A stretch of 33,144 bases of DNA from Acidobacteriota bacterium (GTDB taxonomy: Bacteria > Acidobacteriota > Terriglobia > Bryobacterales > UBA6623): NCBI GenBank assembly GCA_027624045.1, contig JAQBUE010000044.1:1-33144 (forward strand). Reading direction: 5' to 3'. Position 1 is the stretch's first letter. Each line of letters starts with the position of its first letter. A program made the translations under genes and the position numbers. Positions 1 to 10,276 of this stretch are shown here, one piece after another. Under the pieces are notes generated by a model. That model saw nothing but the letters and a program-made list of their open reading frames with translations. It was not told the origin of the DNA and made no database searches.

Positions 1-1710
1 CTCAATCGCCTGCTCCAAGTTCAAAACCCGCGGCGGCACGAGGCGAATGGCCACCTCGGAATTCGACGCGCGCATGTTGGTGAGCTTCTTCTCGCGGACA
101 ATATTCACGTTGAGGTCGCTGTCACGAGCGTTCTCGCCGATGATCATGCCTTCATAGACCTCCATCGTGGGGCGGATGAAAATCTCGCCGCGCTCTTGCA
201 TGTTGTAGATCGCGAAACCAGTTGCTTTACCCGCTCGATCCGAGACCAGTGAGCCCGTGGGGCGCGTCGGGATCTCGCCTTGCCACTGGATGTATCCGGC
301 GAAGAGCGCGTTGAGAATGGCGGTGCCCTTCGTCTCGGTCAGAATGTTGCTGCGCAGTCCGATCAGGCCGCGAGAGGGGATTTCATACTCGATGCGAACG
401 CGCCCGGAGCCGTGATTAACCATCTTCGATGTCTTGGCTTTGCGCGATCCGAGTTGTTCCATCACAACGCCGATGAACTCCTCCGGGCAATCAACAGTGA
501 GATGCTCCAGTGGTTCGTGCAGCTTGCCGTCGACCTGTTTGGTGAGGATCTCGGGCTTGCCCACCATCAGCTCGTAGCCCTCGCGCCGCATCGTCTCAAC
601 GAGAATCGCCAGTTGCAGCTCACCACGCCCCGAGACCCGGAACGAGTCAGAGCCTTCACCGTCTTCGACGCGGATCGAAACATTGGTCAGCAATTCCCTG
701 TCGAGCCTGTCCCTGATATTGCGGGATGTCACATAACGGCCTTCACGACCCGCGAACGGCGAGGTGTTGACGGCGAACGTCATCGCAATTGTCGGCTCGT
801 CGATCTGTATATGAGGCAGCGGGCGCGGGTCATCCGGATCGCTGACGGTTTCGCCGATCGTGATGCCCTCGACACCAGCGATCGCGAGAATATCGCCCGG
901 GCGGGCCTCGGTCTCTTCGACTCGTTTGAGCCCTTCGAACGAATACATCTTGGTGATACGTGTCTTCTGGATCGAGCCGTCAAGCTTGCAGATCGATACT
1001 TCATCGCCCAGACGCAGGGTCCCGGAAAAGACGCGGCCAATCGCCATCCGCCCGAGGTACTCGCTGTAGTCGAGATTCGCCACCAGCAGCTGCAGCGGCG
1101 CTTCAGAGTCCCCCTTCGGGGCCGGCAGGTGATCGATGATGGTTTCGAACAGTGGGCCCAGATCGGACGCATCGTCCTTCATATCGCGCTTGGCGAGGCC
1201 GTCGCGAGCGATGGAGTACAGGACAGGGAAGTCGAGCTGGTCCTCACTTGCGTCGAGATCGATAAACAGGTCGTAGATCTCGTCGAGGACCTCGGGGATG
1301 CGGGCATCGTCACGATCGATTTTGTTGATCACGACAATGGGCGTAAGCCGTGCCGCGAGCGCCTTCATGAGGACGTAACGCGTCTGCGGCAATGGCCCTT
1401 CGCTGGCGTCAACAAGCAGCATCACGCCATCGACCATCTTGAGGGCGCGCTCGACTTCGCCGCCGAAGTCCGCGTGGCCCGGCGTATCGACGATATTGAT
1501 CTTGTTGTCGCCAAATCGGACGCCGGTCGTCTTCGCGAGGATGGTGATGCCGCGCTCGCGTTCGAGTTCACCGGAATCGAGCGCGCGGTCGGTGAGCTCT
1601 TCTCGGGCCCCGTAAACGCCGCTTTGGCGGAACATGGCGTCGACCAGAGTGGTTTTACCGTGGTCAACGTGCGCGATGATGGCGATATTGCGAATGTGCT
1701 GATTGTGCAT
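1..1710 (-). CDS. typA: Ribosome-associated GTPase TypA/BipA (3' end outside window)
   Basis: Translation GTPase of the EF-G/LepA superfamily that binds the 70S ribosome and supports ribosome assembly and stress adaptation. Reading the minus strand from the ATG at 1710 gives 570 codons. The G1 P-loop ([10 protein letters not shown]) lies near residues 9-18, followed by the switch I ERGITI, the G3 DTPGHADF and the G4 NKID. After these come domain II, an EF-G-like domain ([16 protein letters not shown]) and the TypA-type C-terminal region ([20 protein letters not shown]). Full TypA is about 605-615 aa, so only the last few dozen residues fall outside the left edge. The start is secure because an in-frame TAA lies three codons upstream, but no good Shine-Dalgarno is visible. 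It is the last of three co-directional genes (metH, beta-propeller, typA). The long open frame on the opposite strand here is a shadow of this gene. Confidence 0.96.
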   Translation of the reverse strand, partial: MHNQHIRNIAIIAHVDHGKTTLVDAMFRQSGVYGAREELTDRALDSGELERERGITILAKTTGVRFGDNKINIVDTPGHADFGGEVERALKMVDGVMLLVDASEGPLPQTRYVLMKALAARLTPIVVINKIDRDDARIPEVLDEIYDLFIDLDASEDQLDFPVLYSIARDGLAKRDMKDDASDLGPLFETIIDHLPAPKGDSEAPLQLLVANLDYSEYLGRMAIGRVFSGTLRLGDEVSICKLDGSIQKTRITKMYSFEGLKRVEETEARPGDILAIAGVEGITIGETVSDPDDPRPLPHIQIDEPTIAMTFAVNTSPFAGREGRYVTSRNIRDRLDRELLTNVSIRVEDGEGSDSFRVSGRGELQLAILVETMRREGYELMVGKPEILTKQVDGKLHEPLEHLTVDCPEEFIGVVMEQLGSRKAKTSKMVNHGSGRVRIEYEIPSRGLIGLRSNILTETKGTAILNALFAGYIQWQGEIPTRPTGSLVSDRAGKATGFAIYNMQERGEIFIRPTMEVYEGMIIGENARDSDLNVNIVREKKLTNMRASNSEVAIRLVPPRVLNLEQAIE

Positions 1711-1753
1711 AAGGGTGGATTACGAGGGCGGCCAAATAAGCCGCTCCCTTCAG

Positions 1754-1775
1754 CCTGAGGGGTTCATGCCTCAGG
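1754..1775. terminator. Hairpin between beta-propeller gene and typA
   Basis: A perfect 7-bp inverted repeat (CCTGAGG / CCTCAGG, 8-nt loop) lies in the 95-bp gap between the stop of the YVTN gene and the start of typA. There is no T-tract after it on the minus strand, so a full intrinsic terminator is not supported. It could be an attenuator or a structured 5' leader of typA. Confidence 0.3.
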
Positions 1776-1805
1776 ACAATTTCGTTTGCAATAGGGATTT
1801 CCGCG

Positions 1806-2804
1806 TTACTTCGGCGGTTGGTAAGGGCCGATCGCCATGACGGGATCGGGGCCTGCTCCCTTTGGAGTTCTGATCACTTGTACAACTTTGCGGCCGTCAA
1901 CCGAGACGACCCATATCTCATCATTATCCTGTACACCAGCGAAGGCGTGCTTGCCGTCTTTGGAAAGTGAAATCGAGAGCGGACTGCCTCCCAGATCCAC
2001 CTTGCCCGTCTGCTTCCTGGAAGCGATGTCCGCGAAGCCGACTGCCCTGCCCTCACTGCCGATCGAGTAAACGAGCGTTTTCTGGTCCGGAGTTATCGCT
2101 ACCCGGTTCACGCCCTTGCCCGCTTCTATCACCCCGACCTCTTCTTGCGTGGCCGTATCGATGATATGAATGCCGGCGCTGTCAGAGCAGGTTGCGTACA
2201 AGTACTTGCCGTCCTCTGAAAGTGCGCTGCCCTGCGGATACTTGCCGATGGGGATGACCTTCGTCTCCCCTGTCTTTACATTAACGGCTCCGAGGGTATC
2301 GCTGCGCGTGTTGCTGGCATAGACCCACTCCGCATTGGGGCCGAACATCACCATGTGGGGCGCCTTGCCACCGTTATCGAAGTCGTTGATCACCGAGCGG
2401 CTCTTGAGATCCACGAGCACGAGCCGGTCCGGGTTTTCTGACGTCACGATCATGCGATGCGTAAGTGGATCGATCGACATGCCGTGTGGCCGATGAAACT
2501 TGCCGGTCGAGATCTCGCCGACCTTCTTGCGTTCCTTGATATCGACGATCGAGACGGAATTGCCGCCCGGCCCTTCGTAGCTCATCCAAAGCACACCGTT
2601 GTCGCTCACGTACAAGTGGCGTCCGTCAGGATCGAGCACCATCTCGTGCGGCGTCTTGCCCACGGCAACGCCCGCGACACGCTCACCCGAGGAGGTGTAG
2701 AACCCCACTTGGCTGGCCTTCTTTTCGACAACGACAAGAACAGGTTCCTGCGCCGCGGCCACGAGCGAACTGACGGCGAGAAGAATGAAAGCGAGTAATG
2801 GCAT
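1806..2804 (-). CDS. Secreted YVTN/YncE-like beta-propeller protein
   Basis: A 332-aa protein with an N-terminal signal peptide (MPLLAFILLAVSSLVAAAQ, likely cleaved after AAA/Q). It is followed by about seven repeats of roughly 40 residues of the type 'xVxVGKxPHxMVLDPDGRHLYVSDN', 'IPIGKYPQGSALSEDGKYLYAT' and 'LGGSPLSISLSKDGKHAFAG'. This is the 40-residue YVTN beta-propeller pattern found in YncE-like proteins. Such proteins are periplasmic or surface scaffolds, and some bind ligands or accompany quinoprotein dehydrogenases. No catalytic residues are recognisable and no partner dehydrogenase lies nearby, so the role is unknown. It starts at an ATG 59 bp after the metH stop and may be co-transcribed with metH. 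Confidence 0.9.
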   Translation of the reverse strand: MPLLAFILLAVSSLVAAAQEPVLVVVEKKASQVGFYTSSGERVAGVAVGKTPHEMVLDPDGRHLYVSDNGVLWMSYEGPGGNSVSIVDIKERKKVGEISTGKFHRPHGMSIDPLTHRMIVTSENPDRLVLVDLKSRSVINDFDNGGKAPHMVMFGPNAEWVYASNTRSDTLGAVNVKTGETKVIPIGKYPQGSALSEDGKYLYATCSDSAGIHIIDTATQEEVGVIEAGKGVNRVAITPDQKTLVYSIGSEGRAVGFADIASRKQTGKVDLGGSPLSISLSKDGKHAFAGVQDNDEIWVVSVDGRKVVQVIRTPKGAGPDPVMAIGPYQPPK

Positions 2805-2863
2805 GGTCGGTTTTCGGCCTAGCGGGAAGCCCGCTCCAGCGTCTGGATCTCCGCGCGAGGCGG

Positions 2864-5800
2864 TCAGCTATTGACGTCGAAGTAGATGCAGTCGGGGTGC
2901 TGGAAGACGATAGCACTCACGCTGGCCTCGGGTTCCATCATGCAACCCTCTGTAAGTTGCACGCCGATTTCCTGGGGCTGAAGCAGCTCGAAGAGGACTT
3001 CTTGGTCATCAAGGTTGGGACACGCCGCATAGCCGAAACTGTAGCGCCGTCCGCGGTATTTGGATTTAAAGCGTTCGCGCATCGTCATTTCAGCCGGATC
3101 GGCGAAACCCCAGTCCTCGCGAATGCGGCGGTGGACCCACTCGGCCGCGGCTTCCGCCGTCTCGATCGCCAAGGCTTGAATGGCGTGTGACTTCAGGTAT
3201 TCGCCGCGCTGCTTGTATTCTTCAGAGCACTCACGGATACCCTCGCCGGCGCCAACAACGAAGGCCGCGATCGAGTCACGGGTTCCGTTCGAGGTGGGAA
3301 TCACGAAGTCGGCCAACGAAATTCCATCGTCACGGCGTTGCCGGGGGAAGCAGAATTCACGGCTGGCCGTCTCGGATTCGCCTGCGAAGAGCCGGATCGT
3401 GTTCCCCTCGGATTCCGCGTCAAAGAACTGCCACACGGCACGGACTTTCATCAATTCGCGTGCTTCGTCCTTCACCTGCTCCATCACCGCTTGCAGCTCC
3501 AGCGCCTTTGGGTCGCGGTCGGCAAGCTTCTTCTCGAAACTACCTTGCAGACCCAGATGCCGTGAATAAAGCATCTGCGGATTCAGGTAGCTCCACACCT
3601 CATCGAGTTGCGGAACCTCACGCTTCATACGGTCGCGATAAGGCGCGCCGACAGCAGGCAAGTCGACGCGCACTCGCGTACTGCGCCGCAGCGAGATCAC
3701 CGGCGCTTCCTGCTGTCGGGCTGGGCGATCGTCTTCACGCGGGGCGTGCTCGGCGTAAACGGCATCACGCTCGGTCTTATCCATCAGTCGATTCATGAGA
3801 CTGAGGCCGGTCATGGCGTCTTTCGAGTAACAAACAGGCGATCCGTAAGATGGCGCGATCTTACGCCGGGTGAAGCCATCGCTCAGCGCGGCTCCGCCCA
3901 CAAGAATGGGCACCGAGACACCGGCTTCGCGCAGATCGCCGGCCGTGATGACCATCTGCTGGGCGCTCTTCACAAGCAAGCCGGAAAGACCGATGACGTC
4001 TGGATTGTGTTCCCGGTAGGCCTTGATGAGGTCCGCGGGTGGAACCTTGATGCCCAGATTTACTATTTTGTAGCCGTTGTTCGTCAGGATGATATCCACG
4101 AGGTTCTTGCCGATGTCGTGAACATCCCCTTTCACCGTCGCCAGGATGACCTTGCCCTTGGCCGCGGTGTCGACGCGGTCCATGTACTGTTCGAGGTGGT
4201 TGACGGAGGCCTTCATCGCCTCGGCGGATTGCAGAACCTCGGCGACGATGAGTTCGTTGTTGTTGAACAGGCGGCCGACCTCTTTCATGCCGGTCATGAG
4301 CGGACCGTTGATGATATCGAGGGGCGAGGTGCCTTCCAGGCGTTTGATTTCGAGATCAACGACGAGTCCTTCCTTGGTCCCTTCGATGATGTAGTTGGCG
4401 AGCCGTTCGTCGAGCGGCAGGTCGGCGGTAACTTTCCTGACGCGTCCCTTCGACCCGCGGAAGTGCTCGGTGATCTTGGCGATATGGTGCTGGTTGATCT
4501 CGGCTCGCTGTTGAGGTGATTGCTCACGATAATCCTCGGGAGCATCCGAACCATCAAGAGGCGCGTTCTTCAGCAGATCGTCGGCAAGCTTCTTCTCGTT
4601 CTCGGGAATGGCGGCGTAGCGTTCGAGTTTCTCAGTATTGACAATAGCCAGGTCAAGTCCGGCCTTGGTGGCGTGATAGAGAAAGACCGAGTTGACAACT
4701 TCACGCGCGGCGGCAGGCAGACCAAAGCTGACATTGCTCACGCCGAGAACGGTCTTACATTGCGGCAGCGCTTGCTTGATGAGGCGAAGCGATTCGATCG
4801 TTTCCACGGCGCTGCCAATGTAGTTTTCATCGCCGGTGGCACAGGGGAAAACCAGCGGGTCAAAGATCAAGTCTTCGGCTAGGATGTCCCACGTTTCGGT
4901 GCAGAGCTTATGGGCTCGTTGCGCGATGGCCAGTTTGCGTTCGCGTGTAACGGCTTGCGCCTGTAGCTTGTCTTCGTCGATCGATCCGATGATGATCGCC
5001 GCGCCATACTTCTTGACGAGCGGCAGCACTTGGTTGAAGCGCTCTTCGCCGTCTTCAAAGTTGACCGAGTTGATGATGCTCTTGCCAAGACAGTAGGTAA
5101 GAGCGCGCTCGACGGACTGCGAGTTCGTCGTATCGATCATGAAAGGCGCTTTGACCTTGTGGATGACCTTCTCGTAGAAGCGGTCGATGTCTTCGAGTTC
5201 CTCGCGGTCGGGGTTTTCGAGATTGATGTCGATGATCTGCGCGCCGTTCTTCACTTGCCGGCGGCCGATCTCGGAGGCTTCCTCGTATAGTTCGTTGCTG
5301 ATGAGACGTTTGAAGGCGCGCGAGCCGACTTCGTTCGTGCGCTCGCCGACAAGCAGGGGACGATTATCGTCCGACGCCTCGACGAGTTCGATACCGCTGT
5401 AGTAGGTGCGGAGCGCACCGCGATGCCGCCGCGGCTCCTTGCCTTCGACCATTTGGGCGATGGCCCGGATGTGGTCGGGCGTCGTGCCACAGCAACCGCC
5501 GATCAGGTTGATCCAACCGTTTTTGGCGAAGCGTTCGAGCGCGGAGGCTAACGAATCGGGTGTTTCCAGATACTGCCCGTCTTCGTCGGGAAGCCCCGCG
5601 TTGGGATAACAGGATACGGCACACCTCGCCATCTGATGCATCGTGCGCAGATGGTCGGTCATGAACTCGGGGCCGGTTGCGCAATTCAGGCCGACCGAGA
5701 GCAGGTCGATATGCGCGAGCGACGCCACGAAAGCATCCGCCGCTTGGCCGGCGAGCATGGTTCCCATCGGCTCGATCGTTCCCGAGACCATGATCGGCAC

Positions 5801-6373
5801 CTTGCGGCCCAGTTCCTCGAAGACAAGTTGCATCCCGAGCAGCCCTGCTTTGACATTGCGCGTGTCCTGGCAGGTTTCGAGCAACAGCAGGTCGGCTCCC
5901 CCTTCGACCAGCGCCTTGGCCTGATTGAAGTAGTCGAGCTTGAGATCATCGAAAGTGATGCCGCCGGTGACGGTCATGGCCTTCGTGGTTGGCCCCATCG
6001 AGCCGGCTACAAAGCGCGGCTTGGCCGATGTCGAGAACTCGTCGGCGGCCTGACGGGCTAATTTGGCCGCGGTGAAGTTAATCTCGTACGCCTTATCAGC
6101 GAGTCCGAAATCCTTGAGATCACCAGCGGTGGCGTTGAAAGAATCGCTCTCGATGACATCGGAGCCGGCCTTAAGATAGGCGCGGTGAATGTCGAGGATC
6201 ACGTCCGGGCGAGTCAGGACTAGATGGTCGTTGCTGCCTTCGTACTCCGGCCCGCCAAAGTCATCGGCGGTCAGGTCGTGCTGCTGGATGGCTGTCCCCA
6301 TCGCGCCATCAAGCACGACAACGCGCTCGTTGAGCGCTTCGCGGATGAGCCTGCTACGATCGTTTTCATTCAT
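2864..6373 (-). CDS. metH: Cobalamin-dependent methionine synthase MetH
   Basis: Transfers the methyl group of 5-methyltetrahydrofolate to homocysteine through methylcobalamin. The full modular architecture is present in about 1169 aa. The homocysteine domain (about 1-320) has zinc-ligand cysteines in GLNCATG and GGCCGTTPDHI. The pterin-binding domain (about 345-620) contains RTNEVGSRAFK and DTTNSQSVERAL. The cobalamin cap (about 650-740) is followed by the B12 domain with the cobalt-ligating DxHxxG motif (GDVHDIGKNLV; His752, close to His759 of E. coli). The C-terminal reactivation domain carries the AdoMet-binding RRYSFGYAACP. I choose the ATG at 6373 (MNENDRSRLI) because it aligns with the start of known MetH proteins; a TTG 18 nt upstream (6391) is also in frame. 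No B12, SAM or SAH riboswitch could be recognised in the leader. It is divergent from the YkgJ-like gene. Confidence 0.97.
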   Translation of the reverse strand: MNENDRSRLIREALNERVVVLDGAMGTAIQQHDLTADDFGGPEYEGSNDHLVLTRPDVILDIHRAYLKAGSDVIESDSFNATAGDLKDFGLADKAYEINFTAAKLARQAADEFSTSAKPRFVAGSMGPTTKAMTVTGGITFDDLKLDYFNQAKALVEGGADLLLLETCQDTRNVKAGLLGMQLVFEELGRKVPIMVSGTIEPMGTMLAGQAADAFVASLAHIDLLSVGLNCATGPEFMTDHLRTMHQMARCAVSCYPNAGLPDEDGQYLETPDSLASALERFAKNGWINLIGGCCGTTPDHIRAIAQMVEGKEPRRHRGALRTYYSGIELVEASDDNRPLLVGERTNEVGSRAFKRLISNELYEEASEIGRRQVKNGAQIIDINLENPDREELEDIDRFYEKVIHKVKAPFMIDTTNSQSVERALTYCLGKSIINSVNFEDGEERFNQVLPLVKKYGAAIIIGSIDEDKLQAQAVTRERKLAIAQRAHKLCTETWDILAEDLIFDPLVFPCATGDENYIGSAVETIESLRLIKQALPQCKTVLGVSNVSFGLPAAAREVVNSVFLYHATKAGLDLAIVNTEKLERYAAIPENEKKLADDLLKNAPLDGSDAPEDYREQSPQQRAEINQHHIAKITEHFRGSKGRVRKVTADLPLDERLANYIIEGTKEGLVVDLEIKRLEGTSPLDIINGPLMTGMKEVGRLFNNNELIVAEVLQSAEAMKASVNHLEQYMDRVDTAAKGKVILATVKGDVHDIGKNLVDIILTNNGYKIVNLGIKVPPADLIKAYREHNPDVIGLSGLLVKSAQQMVITAGDLREAGVSVPILVGGAALSDGFTRRKIAPSYGSPVCYSKDAMTGLSLMNRLMDKTERDAVYAEHAPREDDRPARQQEAPVISLRRSTRVRVDLPAVGAPYRDRMKREVPQLDEVWSYLNPQMLYSRHLGLQGSFEKKLADRDPKALELQAVMEQVKDEARELMKVRAVWQFFDAESEGNTIRLFAGESETASREFCFPRQRRDDGISLADFVIPTSNGTRDSIAAFVVGAGEGIRECSEEYKQRGEYLKSHAIQALAIETAEAAAEWVHRRIREDWGFADPAEMTMRERFKSKYRGRRYSFGYAACPNLDDQEVLFELLQPQEIGVQLTEGCMMEPEASVSAIVFQHPDCIYFDVNS

Positions 6374-6469
6374 CAGGGTATGAAAAGGCAAACCCCTGAA
6401 TCGTCGCCTTGCCTGTAGGAATACCTGGCGGCCAGAGCAGATTCGGGTTTGTGCGTACGATTACGTTTC

Positions 6470-6475
6470 ATTATA
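6470..6475 (-). promoter_or_regulatory. Possible -10 box of a metH promoter
   Basis: On the minus strand this hexamer reads TATAAT, a perfect sigma-70 -10 consensus, about 97 nt upstream of the metH ATG in the divergent intergenic region. No convincing TTGACA-like -35 lies 16-18 nt further upstream, so the assignment is tentative. Confidence 0.3.
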
Positions 6476-6520
6476 GGCGGCGCTGCTGATCGGCTCGTTC
6501 GCGCTAAGGCTGTAGAAGTG

Positions 6521-6538
6521 TGAACCGTTCCCGGTTCA
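6521..6538. promoter_or_regulatory. Inverted repeat in the metH/ykgJ divergent region (possible operator)
   Basis: TGAACCG-TTCC-CGGTTCA is a perfect 7-bp inverted repeat with a 4-bp centre. It lies 25 bp upstream of the YkgJ-like start and just upstream of the putative metH -10 box. The position suits an operator for a dimeric repressor serving either or both genes, or a short leader hairpin. No regulator is encoded nearby to support a specific factor. Confidence 0.35.
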
Positions 6539-6563
6539 TGCATGAAAAGAGGGAGAGAAGTGC

Positions 6564-7115
6564 GTGGCTAAAATAAGTCCGGCAAGTCAGTCCACAACCA
6601 ACGGTGGGCCATCCGCCACGAAGCAGCCGAGCGCTTCTTCCGGGTTCGTTGCGCTGTCTCTGTTACTGCGCGCGGACCCCAAGAACATGCCCGATCCGAA
6701 GGAGGGCGCGCCGTGTCACTTGTGTACCGCGCGCTGCTGCAAGTACTTCGCGCTCCCGATCGACACTCCTGAGACATTGGAGGACTACGACCAGATTCGC
6801 TGGTACCTGATGCATGAAGGCGTCGCCGTTTGGATGGAAGAGGGTACCTGGTATATCGAGATCCGCACAGTGTGCAAGCATCTCCAGCCGGACAACAGTT
6901 GCGGCATCTATGAGACCCGCCCCCAGATTTGCCGCGACTACGGGACGGTGAAGGAAGGACCTTGCGAGTTCTTCACCGAAGATCTGAAGTACGACCTGTA
7001 TTTCGAGTCAGATACTGACCTGGAGGCGTGGCTGTCAAAAGCTCAGGATCACGAGGTAGAACGCAAAGAGCGGCGCAAGGCGCGGCGCAAGAAACGCTTG
7101 ACGGCGCTGCATTGA
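6564..7115 (+). CDS. YkgJ-family cysteine-cluster protein (putative metal-binding)
   Basis: A 183-aa protein of the YkgJ/PF03692 family, annotated as a putative zinc- or iron-chelating domain. The cysteine cluster is visible: C51-x2-C54-x3-C58-C59, then C104, C113, C123 (in RPQICRDYG) and C134. The ordering CxxCxxxCC...C...C...C is the family signature. The N-terminal ~45 residues are Ser/Gly-rich and look disordered, and the C-terminus is a basic, charged tail (ERKERRKARRKKRL). The start is a GTG at 6564 preceded by a purine-rich GGGAGAGAAG Shine-Dalgarno. The biochemical role of the family is not established; metal chelation or redox cofactor binding is inferred from the cysteines. It stands alone between metH and the pnt operon. 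Confidence 0.88.
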   Translation: MAKISPASQSTTNGGPSATKQPSASSGFVALSLLLRADPKNMPDPKEGAPCHLCTARCCKYFALPIDTPETLEDYDQIRWYLMHEGVAVWMEEGTWYIEIRTVCKHLQPDNSCGIYETRPQICRDYGTVKEGPCEFFTEDLKYDLYFESDTDLEAWLSKAQDHEVERKERRKARRKKRLTALH

Positions 7116-7310
7116 GCCAGTCGTCCCGCGCGACACGCTAGAATAATCAGATAGTCCGAGCGACCTCCGCTTAGAGGTTTGCCCCGCGGTAGTCTTGTCT
7201 CAGCACCAACCAAACCGTTGTTTTTGAACCTCATTTAGTTAGCAGACAGATCAAACGTCGCAGGGGAGGGGTCGCCCTGTTGCCGTCCTCTGGAGAAGTC
7301 TCTTTACATT

Positions 7311-8467
7311 GTGATCGCCGCCATTGCCAAAGAAAGTTATCCCGCTGAGAAGCGCGTAGCATTGATTCCGCGGGATGCCGCCGCCTACCGGAAAGCCGGA
7401 CTCGACATTGTTGTCGAAGCGGGCTCTGGAGACGCGGCATTGCACGCCGACTCCGTGTATGAAGCGCACGGGGCGCGGATCGAGCCGGATCGGGCGGCGA
7501 TATTCTCCGCCGCTGACCTGCTGCTCACCGTTCGCGGGCCGGGTGCTCACCTGGGTTTCCCGGCAGCCGATCTGGATCGACTCAAGAAGGGTGCCGTGGT
7601 GATCGGCTTCCTCGAACCGCTCGCGCAGCCCGAGGCGATGCGTGCGTTAGCCGAACGGGGATTGACGGCCTTCGCAATGGAATTGATCCCGCGCACAACG
7701 CGCGCCCAAAGCATGGACGCCCTAAGTTCCATGGCGAACATCGCCGGCTACGAAGCCGTGCTGCTGGCGGCGACGCGCTCGCCGAAAATGTTCCCAATGA
7801 TGATGACCGCGGCGGGAACGATCACGCCGTCCAAGGTCTTCGTTCTGGGAGTCGGTGTCGCGGGATTGCAGGCCATTGCCACCGCACGACGGCTTGGAGC
7901 GTTGGTCGAGGCGTATGATATTCGCCCCGAGGTCAAGGAGCAGGTGGAAAGCGTTGGCGGACGGTTTGTGGAACTCGAGATCGAAAGCGAGACGTCCGCG
8001 GGCAAGGGCGGTTACGCGGCGGCACAGTCAGAGGATTTCTACAAGCGTCAGCGCGAGCTGCTTGCCGAGCGGCTGGAGTCGGTGGACGTTCTCATTACAA
8101 CCGCCGCAGTGCCGGGCAAGCGCGCCCCAGTTCTGATTACGAAAGAGATGGCGGAGCACCTGCCTCTCGGGGCGGTGGTTGTGGACTTGGCGGCCGAAAA
8201 GGGCGGCAATTGCGAGTTGACCCAGCCCGGCGTCGAGGTCGTGCATCAAGGAGTAACGATTCTCGGCCCGCTGAATCTAGCCGCGAAAGCAGCCTATCAC
8301 GCCAGTCAAATGTATTCGAAGAATCTCACCAGTTTCGTCACCCTAGTTGTGAAGGAAGGCAAGCTGGAGCTGAACCTGGACGACGACATCATCAGTGGCA
8401 CTCTGGTGGCGCACGATGGCAAAGTCGTGCATCCGGCGGTGCGCAAGGCGCTCGGGGAGGCAGACTG

Positions 8468-8468
<1 letters not shown>
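7311..8468 (+). CDS. pntAA: NAD(P) transhydrogenase subunit alpha, soluble NAD(H)-binding part
   Basis: Domain I of the proton-translocating (Re/Si-specific) transhydrogenase, which transfers hydride between NADH and NADP+ using the proton gradient. The 385-aa protein begins with the alanine dehydrogenase/PNT N-terminal fold (AIAKESYPAEKRVALIPRD). The NAD-binding Rossmann motif follows at about residues 180-190 (GVGVAGLQAIATARRLGA), and AYDIRPEVKEQVESVGG is typical of the family. The start is a GTG at 7311; a GGAGAAG sequence lies somewhat far upstream. In many bacteria the alpha subunit is a single polypeptide; here it is split, with the membrane part encoded by the next gene, which overlaps it by one base (TGATG). 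Confidence 0.96.
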
Positions 8469-8749
<281 letters not shown>

Positions 8750-8779
8750 GGAAACACCCGTTCCAGACAAAAATTTACC

Positions 8780-10165
8780 GTGCAGCAAAACCTCATCAAT
8801 ATCGCTTACCTGCTGGCCTCAGTCCTGTTCATTTTGGGCATCAAGGGGCTCACATCCCCTCGCACGGCCGTGCGGGGAAACCTGCTTGGCGCCATGGGCA
8901 TGCTGGTCGCTGTCGTGGCGACATTGCTGGATCAGCACATCGTCAGATTTGAGTTGATTCTCACGGGCATCGTCGTAGGCTCCCTGATCGGCGCTGTGTT
9001 GGCGATCAGAACCCCGCTCACTTCGATGCCGGAGCTCGTCGCGATGTTCAACGGGTTCGGGGGTGGCGCTTCGGCGCTCGTTGCCGCAACGGCGGTGTTG
9101 ACGCCCGAGATGATCGGTGATGTTCCCCCGATACAGCTCTACACCGCTAGTGTGGCGAGCGCGATTATCGGCGCGGCGACGTTGACGGGCAGTCTGGTTG
9201 CTTGGGCAAAACTGCAGGGCGTGCTCTCGATGCAGCCCCGCGGCGGTTTTCTGCAGACGTTGAACTTCGTTTGTATCGCGGCCTCGATCGGGCTCGGCGT
9301 TTATTATTGCTACGACCCGACGGCGCTTTGGGCCTTCTGGGGACTGACCGCCGCCGCCGCCCTCTACGGAGTGCTTTTCACAGTGCCGGTGGGCGGAGCC
9401 GATATGCCGGTCGTCATCGCGATCCTCAACTCGTTATCGGGGCTGGCCGCCGCCGCAACTGGATTTGTCTTCGGTAACAATGTCCTCATCATCAGCGGAT
9501 CGCTGGTGGGCGCATCGGGCTTCATTCTCACCCAGGTCATGTGCCGCGCCATGAACCGTTCGCTGTGGGACGTGCTTTCCGGCGACATGGGCCAGGTGGC
9601 TGTCGGCGGTCCGACTGACGACGAGGTCTACAAAGGCCGCGTCAAGAGCGCGTCCGCCGAAGAGGCGGCCATGATTCTAGAAACAGCCCGTAGCGTGACG
9701 ATCGTTCCCGGGTACGGCATGGCGGTAGCTCAGGCACAGCATGCCGTGAGGGATTTGGCGAACAAGCTCAAAGCCAAGGGTGTGAAGATTCGTTACGGCA
9801 TACACCCCGTCGCGGGCCGCATGCCGGGGCACATGAACGTGCTGCTAGCTGAAGCCGATATCCCCTATGACGAGCTCCTCGACATGGATCAGATCAACCC
9901 GACGTTCGCGCAGACCGACGTCGTCATTGTGCTCGGCGCCAACGATGTGGTAAATCCGGCGGCACGCGATGAGACCAGCAGCCCGATCTACGGCATGCCG
10001 ATACTCGACGTCGATAAGGCGCAGACCGTGATGGTGATTAAGCGAAGCTTGAGTCCGGGCTTCGCCGGAATTCCCAACCGCCTTTTCGCGGCTGACAACT
10101 CACTCATGCTCTACGGCGATGGCGAGAAGGTGGTTCGGGAACTCATAGCCGCCTTCGACCAGTAG
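8780..10165 (+). CDS. pntB: NAD(P) transhydrogenase subunit beta
   Basis: A 461-aa beta subunit. Residues 1 to about 270 form eight or nine membrane helices with the family signature MFNGFGGGASALVA. The C-terminal ~180 residues are the NADP(H)-binding domain III, with VPGYGMAVAQAQHAVRDLA, GIHPVAGRMPGHMNVLLAEA and GANDVVNPAA. The start is a GTG at 8780, 30 bp after pntAB. The three genes form one operon. The complete enzyme supplies NADPH for biosynthesis or redox defence. Confidence 0.97.
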   Translation: MQQNLINIAYLLASVLFILGIKGLTSPRTAVRGNLLGAMGMLVAVVATLLDQHIVRFELILTGIVVGSLIGAVLAIRTPLTSMPELVAMFNGFGGGASALVAATAVLTPEMIGDVPPIQLYTASVASAIIGAATLTGSLVAWAKLQGVLSMQPRGGFLQTLNFVCIAASIGLGVYYCYDPTALWAFWGLTAAAALYGVLFTVPVGGADMPVVIAILNSLSGLAAAATGFVFGNNVLIISGSLVGASGFILTQVMCRAMNRSLWDVLSGDMGQVAVGGPTDDEVYKGRVKSASAEEAAMILETARSVTIVPGYGMAVAQAQHAVRDLANKLKAKGVKIRYGIHPVAGRMPGHMNVLLAEADIPYDELLDMDQINPTFAQTDVVIVLGANDVVNPAARDETSSPIYGMPILDVDKAQTVMVIKRSLSPGFAGIPNRLFAADNSLMLYGDGEKVVRELIAAFDQ

Positions 10166-10276
10166 CTCTTCCTAGCCAGGAAGGCTCACCTTGCCTGCGC
10201 CAAGACTACGCCTTGTCATCCCCCAGCCCGTCCGCTAAGCTGACCGATTGACGCTAGGCGTTGCCTCCTACCCAAC

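Noticed and set aside
280-1758. 492-aa open frame on the plus strand
   Set aside because: Antisense shadow of typA; it has no recognisable family and the minus strand encodes an unmistakable TypA with all GTPase motifs.
6374-6470. Cobalamin, SAM or SAH riboswitch upstream of metH
   Set aside because: The leader is short (about 95 nt) and none of the conserved boxes of these riboswitches could be recognised by eye; a covariance-model scan would settle it.
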